From positions 20,259,461 through 20,323,460 of the forward strand of contig NC_087070.1 in NCBI RefSeq assembly GCF_963678635.1: a DNA stretch of 64,000 bases. The letters are read 5' to 3'. Within the stretch, counting starts at the first letter, position 1. Every line of letters starts with the position of its first letter. A program made the position numbers and the translations under genes. The stretch comes from Symsagittifera roscoffensis. Lineage: Eukaryota; Xenacoelomorpha; Acoela; Convolutidae. The notes under the pieces were generated by a model that worked only from the letters and a program-made list of their open reading frames with translations, had not been told where the DNA came from and did no database searches. Shown one piece after another: positions 56,175-64,000 of the stretch.

Positions 56175-56670
56175 AGCAAAACTAACAGAAAAGAATGATT
56201 TTTTTTGTTGAACGTTCAATCTGTTAAAACCAAGAAAAGCTCTGTTTTGTTATATCGAGAACAAGGAGTTAGTATAAAAAAGTTGCGGCACATAGCTTGA
56301 ATAACTTGCAAAGATAGATAGGATATTACGCGTTTTATTTTTTCAATTATATTGACAGACACAAAATCAATGAGTATAAAAGTAATTTTGAAAGTTTGGA
56401 TTAAAGTTTTGCCCAAAATTTTTGCCATTTCAGTTTGTAGTAAAAACGATTTTTTTCTTTTATACAAAATTGTATGGGGTAAAGTTTTTTCCAAATTTCA
56501 AAAACAAACTGCTCCACTTCTAGTGAAGTTTTCAACGTGTTCTTGTCAACATAATATCAGAAAACGAGGTTAAAGTTTCAATTTTGTTCGTTTTGAGAGG
56601 CTTTTTTTTATATCAGCACCGTAATAACTAATCATTTTCTTTGAGACCCTAACTAATATCTAATGACAAG
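56175..56670. other. Non-coding spacer
   Basis: AT-rich. Short frames on both strands (56216-56494 minus, 56352-56573 plus) have no recognisable feature. Confidence 0.5.
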
Positions 56671-57315
56671 CAAGGCTGCTTGTATATCAGGGCAAAGCCC
56701 TGCATGTTCCGTTTGCCCCTTAGTTGATCTCGAATAAATTTTGCCTAATAAAATTTTGATGAATTACCAGTTTTGGACAGCCAATATTAGTGCTAAGATT
56801 TGAGTCAAATTGAAAGAACCAGCAGAACTGCTCGTATATCAGAGCAAAGCAATGTTCCGACTGCAATTGGGGCTAATTGAAAAGTTTTTTGGTTGAATGA
56901 TTGACAAAATAATTGAGAAAAAGTTTTTTTTCATCTTTTCTTCAGTTTATCACCCCGCAAGTTATGTAAAATACTAATCGTGTATTTAGCGTCTCGTATT
57001 GTGATAAGATGGTTAGATTGATGGCCTTACTTCAATTTGGAACGCGTTAATTCGCTTCTTACATGTGTTATAAGTACGCAATATATCGCACTTTAATTAT
57101 CCAAAATGGGCCAAATGAGAATTTTTCAAGCGCCAGTCACTCTACAAAAAATGATCACAGGTAAAATATCTTTTTGAAATTTAGCTTAAGATAACAATTT
57201 ATCTCAGATGGTACATAGAAATTCTGTCAGAAATACTTAGTTAACAAGTCGAAAATTGACTGAATAAAAAAACTATACCTAACGTAAATATTCCTCACTT
57301 TCTTCGGGAATGTCC
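56671..57315 (+). repeat. Two adjacent foldback half elements
   Basis: 56671-about 56810 starts CAAGGCTGCTTGTATATCAG with the hairpin TCAGGGCAAAGCCCTG (F2 type). 56823-57315 starts CAGAACTGCTCGTATATCAG, with a shortened hairpin, then F1-type inner blocks (ATATCGCACTTTAATTATCC, GATCACAGGTAAAATATC, TAAATATTCCTCACTTTCTT). Both are single arms. Confidence 0.65.
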
Positions 57316-57411
57316 AATTGTATTTAGTCTAATAGCAAGCATACTCGCATTGAAGTCCGATCGATACCCACGCAAATTCAACTTTTATACAATTCTTGAT
57401 ATTAAAAAAAT

Positions 57412-57806
57412 TACCTAAGACTTTTTTTTTAGGTCGACCAAATTGATTTTCCGAGCTCTTCTAAAGCACTAAAAGGTCCCTGTTTTTGCCAATTTTTCTG
57501 CGCCGCAGGCAAATTTTTCAAAAAAAAAAACAGGTCAAAAAAGCCGTTTTTTGGCACTTTTTGAAAAATTTTGACAAAAAATCGCGTTTTTTTGGCGCGC
57601 ACTCCCCCTCAATTTTAGTATATATTGGCGCCGAAGGCGCCTTTAGAAAAATTTTAGGGTCGGTCGGCAAAAAATGGATTTCTTAAAAAGTACCAAAGGG
57701 GGGACCCTTTGGGTCGGCAGGGGGTCGAATCCCTGAGGGGGGGGGGGGGGGCGTCCGCCAACCCCCCCCCCCCTCCCCCCGCCCCCTTCCCCTAAATCCG
57801 CCCCTG
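57412..57806 (+). mobile_element. 5'-truncated hAT-like MITE
   Basis: Right end CTAAATCCGCCCCTG is that of the element at 10740-11141. Interior landmarks GCGCCGCAGGC, GGCGCGCACTCCCCCTC and the palindrome GGCGCCGAAGGCGCC are kept in order. The CAGGGG left end is missing. It carries long G and C runs (about 57737-57781). Confidence 0.75.
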
Positions 57807-57970
57807 ATTTCAATATAGTGGAGTAAAAAATCATGGTTGGTCTTATGAATATGCCGAAACCCCCCAGTGTTAAATGTAACCTGCAGCACGACCACGGAAC
57901 AACCCTCATCCCCTGTAGAGCTAACGGCGTATCAGCCTACTAATTCAGACACTTTAATCACCATAATTGT

Positions 57971-60657
57971 TTATTTATCAAAAATGTACATTTGAGTGAA
58001 ATGGAAATCCGAGAAAAGATTTTGCGAGTAAGTTTGGTTGTAATTGTAGATGAGCACTTGATCCAGGTCCTGCTGGGAGTCGAACTGCTGACAGCTGCGT
58101 CTGGACTGCTGGACAAAGTAGTCCCCAAGGTATTGTGAGACAGAGGCTCCGTCGAAGTTGTGAGCGAGGGCCGAGGAATAGTCGGGTGCCCACTCGAACA
58201 GGTTCTTCTCGGGGTGAAACTGGTAGCCGATGAAGGGAAGGCTGAAAATAAAAAACAAGGCGGGCAGTTCAAAACGAAATCATCGTCCAGTTATATAATC
58301 AGTATTTTCAGATTGAGTGTGACAGTCAATAAGCTACGCCTTTTGATTTTTATTTATAAGTAGAAATTTCAGTAAAATTTTTTTCAAGTTTTCCGCGCAA
58401 AAAGCATTTCTTACTTGGCACTCAAAAAGCATTCAAAAATTTAGCTGGAAAAATGATACCCTTCCCAAATACTCTTCCCAAAAGAATTAATATTTTAAAA
58501 ACAAAAGCGTAAACCCAAATCTTTAAAAAAAAGAAGGGCGCCTTTGGCGCTTACATATGATAGCTCCTAAAATTGAGTGACAGCGCGTGCCGAAAAAAAT
58601 CGCTTTCATCAAAATGGCTGAGCCAACAAAAGTTCGACAAAACCGCTGACTTCTATACTGACACTTAGCAATAAAACTCACTTCTTTCCTTCCACTAGAG
58701 ACACAAACTTCAATCCCGCTCTGTCTTTCCCATAAGCCACAACTTCAAACGCCTCTTGCAGCTCCTCATTGGCCCAATACGTCTCACTTAGCAGACTGAA
58801 GTCATGGAAGTTAGGGGCTATCGGCTTACTTTCCATCGTTTCAATGAGCCATCCAGGCGCCCACTGGAGCAGTCGACTGTTGAGGAGTCCGTACGAGGAG
58901 ATCTCGATAGGAGAGAGAAGTTTGCTACTGTCGGTATGACTCATCACTTTCTGGCCGGCTCCCAAAGTGACCAGTTCTTCGAAACCTGAAATAACAGAAG
59001 TTTCATCAAGGTAAGACCAAACTGCTGGTAAAATTGTTTTGAGTAAACGAATCTCAGCAATTATAAATGAACCCAAAGACCTTGGCAAGATTGTTTTCAC
59101 AGAACTTGGGATAAGATGACAAGCATGGTAATTATACCTCACCTAGACAGATGCCAAGTATGGGAAATATCTCCCCGTTCTCGTTAAACACAGTCTCCGA
59201 GTAGTTCATGGCTCTAAGGGCGAAGTCATGGTAGCTGCCATTGTATAAGGACACATCTCCCCCAGGTAACAATATCCCATTCAGTCTCTCGAGGAGGTAG
59301 TCATAATAATCTGCAGTGCGGTTGGGCAGAATTGGAACCACCTAGAACCACCAAAAACTAATTGCACTATTTGTTAGCTATCTCTCTTGTCATGTTCTAA
59401 CTTTACTTTTTTCTAACTTTACAATTTGACCTTTTGTTATGGCACTTCAGATTTCTGCTATTTACAGAAAAACTTATGCAGGTTTGAAAACTTCTCATTC
59501 ATTTGGCGTTGTGGCGTATCCGGTAGCGATGGTGCCCATCAATCATGGCTGTGGCTTCAAATCGCACGTTCTAAGGCGAGCGCTAGCAGGATAGCCGTAG
59601 CTTAATGGTCTCATCATGATCAACTGAGCTCTCGTTCATTTTTACTTAGTTAACCTCCAGGTGAGGCCTCCAAGCTGGTTGACTCAAAATCAATTTCACA
59701 TTTCGAAAATGTTTTGGTTCTGCAGTCTTTTCTTAAGGTCTCCCGGGTTGACCTCCATACACCGAAAATGCTTATCATACAATTCCATACAGCAAGTGTA
59801 TGGAAAAAATGCTTGTCATACAATTTTCATACAATTTTGAAAAATGGTAGAAGAAAGGTTTAAACTAATTTCTGCGGCTGTTTGATTCTAATAAAACAGT
59901 CGGGTGATGAAAAAATTGAGGTTTTTGTTTTTTGAAAAAAACACTCATCATACAATTCCCATATATGGAAATTGTATGATAAGCAATTTTTTCATTATTG
60001 ATAAAGTTTTCAGAAATCTTTTGAAAAGGTTTTTTAAGAAGCTGCACATAATAGAAAAGCGGTTTTGACAAGCAACGTTTTACAGATGAAAAAATAATGA
60101 TCTGAGGTGCTTGTAAAGTTTAATTTTCGGCCTGAAGTCCTTTCGGCTTGAAGTTCCGTCGGCTTGTTGTCCTAGACCCCAAGTTGAGATCCTCCAACCC
60201 AGCGCTGAATTTCAATTAAATTTGTGTAGCACTGCATGTAAGACGCTCGATTCTGATTGGCGGAAAGTTCCCAGCTTAGAACCAAGCTAACATCCTCCCC
60301 CTAAACGTGTTTAGGGGGAGAATGTTAACTTGGTCCTTTTGCACAGTCTATTTGGCACCCAAAACCGGAATGAGGGATTTGGACAAGGGGTCGCTTGTTT
60401 TATTGTTCTTTAAACTTGCTAGTACTCATAGCTAAGCTTAAATTAATCGCTACCTGTGCCGCGAACATCTCGACAAACTTGACATAGCTAGATGCAATAT
60501 AGTTGGCCGAATCAGGATACCCGTCTTCATTAAGAGCTTGTGACAAGATTCCAATGACGGGCAGGTCGTTTTCACATTCAGCCGCGAGAGGGCGTACTGA
60601 AGTTACGCATGCCACAGCTAACCAAAGAATGAAAATAATCATAACCCCAAATTTCAA
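57971..60657 (-). CDS. GGH: Gamma-glutamyl hydrolase (folate gamma-glutamyl hydrolase)
   Basis: Removes gamma-linked glutamates from folyl-polyglutamates, normally in the lysosome or secreted; a class I glutamine-amidotransferase-like peptidase (family C26). Four exons on the minus strand: 60657-60454, 59341-59143, 58985-58682 and 58241-57971. All junctions are GT-AG and phases fit (0, 1, 2), giving 325 residues, close to the family length. Residues 1-21 are a signal peptide (MKFGVMIIFILWLAVACVTS). The family start block is PVIGILSQ (33-40). GICLG holds the nucleophile Cys133, and GYQFHPEK holds the catalytic His245. LLPGGDVSLYNGS matches the PGG block. Several N-glycosylation sites (NRT, NGS, NYS, NQT). 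Introns of 1112, 157 and 440 bp carry transposon pieces. No missing key residue. Confidence 0.93.
58535..58650 (-). mobile_element. hAT-like MITE fragment in GGH intron 3
   Basis: GGGCGCCTTTGGCGCTTACATATGATAG followed by GAGTGACAGCGCGTGCCGAA is, in reverse complement, the core of the 10740/57412 family (split here for length: GGCGCCTTTGGCGC and CAGCGCGTGCC). The ends are lost. Confidence 0.55.
59503..59580 (+). ncRNA. Possible tRNA-derived (SINE-like) head in GGH intron 1
   Basis: TGGCGTATCCGG fits the Pol III A box and, about 30 bases on, GCTTCAAATCG resembles the B box (GGTTCAAATCC). The stretch is more GC-rich than its surroundings. It does not fold cleanly as a tRNA. No second copy was seen in the window. 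Confidence 0.3.
59744..60000 (+). mobile_element. Truncated CGGGTTGAC-ended element in GGH intron 1
   Basis: Starts CGGGTTGACCTCCATA exactly like the element at 11515 and continues with ATGCTTATCATACAATTCCA and inverted copies of it (TGGAAATTGTATGATAAGCA). The right terminus is not found. Confidence 0.6.
60174..60336 (-). mobile_element. Small MITE with near-perfect palindrome, GGH intron 1
   Basis: 60281-60306 and 60309-60334 form 26-bp inverted arms with two mismatches and a 2-bp centre (CATCCTCCCCCTAAAC/GT/GTTTAGGGGGAGAATG). Together with GATTCTGATTGGCGGAAAGT, which mirrors GAACTTTCGACCAATCAGAA at 28733, this places it in the family of the MITE at 28665-28865, inverted. Confidence 0.6.
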
Positions 60658-63173
60658 AAATCGCTATTCAAAGTAGAGTATTATCAAACTAACTCGACTT
60701 TAAGTTACTTTTTGAAAATAAATGTTTACCAAAGTAATAAATGAAGTTCAGTAATGCGAGTTCAATTAGGCCGGATATTTGAACATTGTAAACTCAATTT
60801 GTAATTTCAGTAAAAAGTCAGTGAGTTCAATTTGAAAAATGATCACCTATTTTGTCAAAATGATGAGTTTGTTTGTCTAATAAAGTTTGAATGCAATCAC
60901 TTATCACCAAGCGGTAGATTAAATAAACTATGCAACTGCTAGTTGAATTACCCTCAGGGGTATTTATGGGCGTTTATTTATCTACAAACAGTAAATTCAA
61001 CTTCAAAATGGTGTTAATTGGCTTTGTGGTTCAGGCAATAAATCTTGTCAGTTCCTTTATAATACCCATAATTTTTTCTAATTTTTCACAAACAAATAAC
61101 TTCATCACTTTTTTTTGGAAAAAAACTGGGATAGAAATAGGGATTGTTATCAACTTTAAATTTTAATATTTTGCCTAATTTTGATAATACAGCAAAGATA
61201 GCCGGTAAAGACGGACAAAATGATCCAATCAGAGTAACCGAATTAAATTTATTGTAAAGAAATCGAAAATTTATATGAGCTTGTTTTTAAATTTTTGTGC
61301 TTTTTATTAAGGTAGTGCCAGGTTATCGAATTAGATGAAAAACTATAAAAATATATTTATAGCTGATTTTAAATAGTTATTACAAAACAATTAATAGAAT
61401 TAACCATTTAACTATTTCTCTACTCCTCCATGTAAATTAAACCGAACAAAGGAAAATGTTTGACCATTTTCTCTCGACACAGAGCGAACTTTGCTTTTGA
61501 AGATTCCGAATGGTTTATGATTTCATACTGAATTGATTTATGATAGCGTCCTGAACCCCCTAAACATTACTAGAGGCTAAACATTAAGAGAGCTAATTTA
61601 AGGAAGTCAAGCTGATTTCTATAAAAAGCGCACAGATTTAGGCGTTTATGATAGTGAAATCATGAGACAAGTCTATACAACAGGTCAAAAATTGTGAGTG
61701 AAATCCGCTCAACCAAATTATTGCGGAGTTCACAGGCAAGTAACATTTCATATCAAATTTGTCAACACATACAGTGTGTTGCGGAATCCGCAACGAGCGA
61801 GAACGAGAAATTGAGCAGAAAATATCCACCGTACGTCATAGTACCTTCTTGGAAGTTAAGTTGCGATAAAAAAAGTATTTTATTTTTTATTATTATTTTT
61901 TGATTATTATTTTTTGATTATTATTGTTTTTTGTTTCATTAGGCTTTCTGGTTGTCTAACTTGAATTCTCATGTTTGTAATCAGCCAAAACAGAATTGAA
62001 TACTTTAAAACTGAAAATATTTTTTCTATCAAAGTAAGAAATGATGTCAGAAAAAGTAAATAAAAAGAATGTTTGAGGAGCTACATGTATAACAGGTTCT
62101 AAAACTTCTAACTAAATTATAAGATCTGAACATTACAGTGAAACAGTTAGAAATTTCATTGAAAAAAGTTTGAAATAATTTATTCTTTAGGAGAAGAGAC
62201 ACGACTCAAGCGTCTCAAAACAAAGCAAAAAAGGTTTATCAACGTCAAGAACTGATTATTTGACATACGCAAAAGCTATTCAATGTTCTGGCTAAATTTG
62301 ACACAGAAATTTTATCGAAATTTATCGATTTGAATGAATCAAACTGGGGTAAATTTTTGCACAACTTAGGACACAATTATTTAGTTGATTCGGAACTAAC
62401 ATGTGTTTTTCCGGTACACATATTGTTTTTTGATCGGTTGCTCAAGTGAGCCACTGTTTGAATTAGAAAAAATTTCTATGAGCCTTGCTGCCTGATAGGT
62501 CTTCATTATCTGATTCTGTTTGAAAAATGTTTTTGCTCCGAACTTTGATTTTTTATATCATTTTTTCTGGTTTCTTTTATATGATCAGAAATTCAAAATA
62601 TCAGAGGGAAACATTTTTCACAATCAAATTTAATTTTGTCGGAAAGTTGGTTCTCAAGAATTGGAAAGTTTGTTTTAACGTTTGCGACGCTTTAAACAGG
62701 CTGCATATCCTTCAGTGTCCGCTGTAACTGAACATAAAAAACAGTAACATTTTATCTATTTTTGAGCATTCTGTAAAAAAAAAATACTTGCCGACTAAAA
62801 CCCCAGAGTTTTTAAATATGTTAAAAAGTAGTTTCAAAAGTTTTGAAATGGCTGAAAAATTTTTTTTTCTTTCCAGAACTCTTATCAGGTTTTATGAAGA
62901 TTTGTATACAAACAAAAGTCAAGCAACTTCAGCAAAAAATGTAACGGAATCAACGTGCTATACAAGTTCACGTTTCTTTTTGAATGCTTACATTGATTGA
63001 AAAAATCAATAATGCAAATACTTTTTATAATGTCCAAAATAACAAATAATCCAGGTGATTCATTGCATGCGCAAAATTTGCAAGCTGTCCAAAATCAATT
63101 AATCCCAAAACAAGTTTGTGTGCTGTAAGTTCTTAAGGTCAAACTAAATGTTTTTTGAGCTTATACAAAATAC
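60658..63173. other. Long stretch without recognised genes
   Basis: Includes the presumed promoter side of GGH. A microsatellite-like run of TTTTTTGATTATTA units lies at about 61878-61930. Short frames at 60930, 61694, 62527 and 62788 (plus) have no recognisable domain or splice context. I see nothing I can support as a gene. Confidence 0.5.
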
Positions 63174-64000
63174 TGGAACCTGATCTAAACTATATTTTAT
63201 GATTGGATAAATTAGATATTTTACCACTGTAAAGTATTTAATATTAACCGATCATGATCCATCTAACTAACAACCAACTTATTTGTAAGTGCTGAAATTA
63301 CTTGTAATTTCAGCACCAGAGAGATTTGAATTTAACTTAGAAATTAGTTGTCTCTCCCAGAGAACTTCAGCAGCCGCAACAAGCCAGTATACCCTAGATC
63401 TATTGAGCCTAGCAGAGACTAGTTAAACACCCTGAGACTAGAAAGTATAAGAGTAAGATTGGGATCGGTATTAGACTAAGAAGTTGCACGAATCTATCCG
63501 GCCGAAAATAAGATAGCGTGACGAGCAGACGGTGTGCCCTATCCGAAATTACTCTATGAGTTAACCACATCGGTCTTAACTCATCTGGTGCGACCATAAC
63601 TCTCGAATAAGACCTTAATAGCTTAGAATTAACAAAAAATAGACTAGAATTTAGACAAAACATTTTCAAAATGTTATACGATAATAATTTAATCGAAAGG
63701 TCTCTACGACTCAATAGATCAGAGCCGATATTCCGAACGATAATAGAACTACCCGGAATTGGAAGAAGACCTCGAACAAGAGACGACATACGACAAAGTA
63801 GAAACCTACCAAAATGTTTTATGATCGTACGGCAAAAGCCAACACAAACTTTTATATTTAGAATCTTATTAGCAATGAATTTAGATTTTCATCTGCAAAC
63901 ATAAAATTTTGAAGTCAATCTTCATGATCATTTCAGGCGCTAAACAAAATTATTAATATACAAAAACGATTGATAAAAAGATCTCAGATCGTTTTCTTAA
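63174..64000 (+). repeat. Third, mosaic LTR of the giant-element family (cut by window end)
   Basis: 63174 to about 63590 matches 30042-30450 closely, including the 13-bp hairpin at 63289-63316. About 63593-63865 is unrelated to the other LTRs. From about 63866 (CTTATTAGCAATGAATTTAG) it matches 31520 onwards, through GCGCTA and AACGATTGATAAAAAGATCTC, to the end. The tRNA-like segment and the leader donor are absent. Confidence 0.8.

Noticed and set aside
57643-57909. Gly/Pro-rich frames on the minus strand.
   Set aside because: They are translations of the G and C runs in the MITE at 57412-57806, in more than one frame.
62788-63000. Plus-strand frame of 70 codons.
   Set aside because: Phe/Ser/Lys-rich with no supporting context.
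1-64000. CRISPR array, bacterial operon or prophage content.
   Set aside because: No regularly spaced direct repeats, no ribosome-binding-site-led gene clusters; introns and retroelements show that the DNA is eukaryotic.

Overview
The window looks like a piece of an AT-rich, repeat-laden invertebrate animal genome; the species cannot be named from sequence alone. Evidence for a eukaryote: a four-exon gene with GT-AG introns (gamma-glutamyl hydrolase), LTR retrotransposons, a 5'-truncated LINE with a target-site duplication, and several families of short inverted-repeat transposons. Only two host genes look intact: an intronless HEPN/NB-ARC protein of the NLR/STAND type (52052-54484, +) and gamma-glutamyl hydrolase (57971-60657, -). 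A host-like pseudogene (54952-55619, -) and a few possible lone exons are also present.

Layout. 1-3.4 kb: no gene, two copies of a foldback-repeat superfamily. 4.0-8.6 kb: a decayed Ty3/gypsy-like element with 245-bp LTRs and a tRNA-Ser-type primer-binding site; its 3' end is tandemly duplicated with an 863-bp period. 8.6-17 kb: foldback repeats, a hAT-like MITE with an 8-bp duplication, and a CGGGTTGAC-ended element. 17-22.5 kb: mostly empty, with one possible membrane-protein exon, an old LTR fragment and a short tandem repeat. 22.6-27.7 kb: two copies, about 2.0 kb each, of a relic of the env/post-env region of the same retroelement family that dominates the window. 28.3-29.1 kb: a nest of transposons.

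30042-50848 is one very large (about 20.8 kb) env-bearing Ty3/gypsy-like LTR element. In order it carries a 1.47-kb LTR, leader, gag, protease, reverse transcriptase/RNase H, integrase, an extra gene (called ORF X here: membrane segments plus a Pro/Ser/Thr-rich tail), env, and a second extra gene (ORF Y: Pro/Ser-rich N-terminus plus an unrecognised domain of about 340 residues), then a second LTR. The env stop and ORF Y start overlap as ATGA, and this junction survives in both relics at 23 and 26 kb. The LTRs are nearly identical, yet gag, pol, ORF X, env and ORF Y all carry frameshifts or stops, so this copy is young but dead. A third, mosaic LTR of the family starts at 63174 and runs off the window.

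The best candidate for something undescribed is this giant retroelement family: two accessory genes, an ATGA coupling site, an 85-nt intron-like segment after ORF Y, an LTR splice donor and leader AUG, and a tRNA-Ser-like sequence inside the LTR. The NLR-like gene is the most interesting host gene. All assignments rest on reading motifs by eye; no database search was run.
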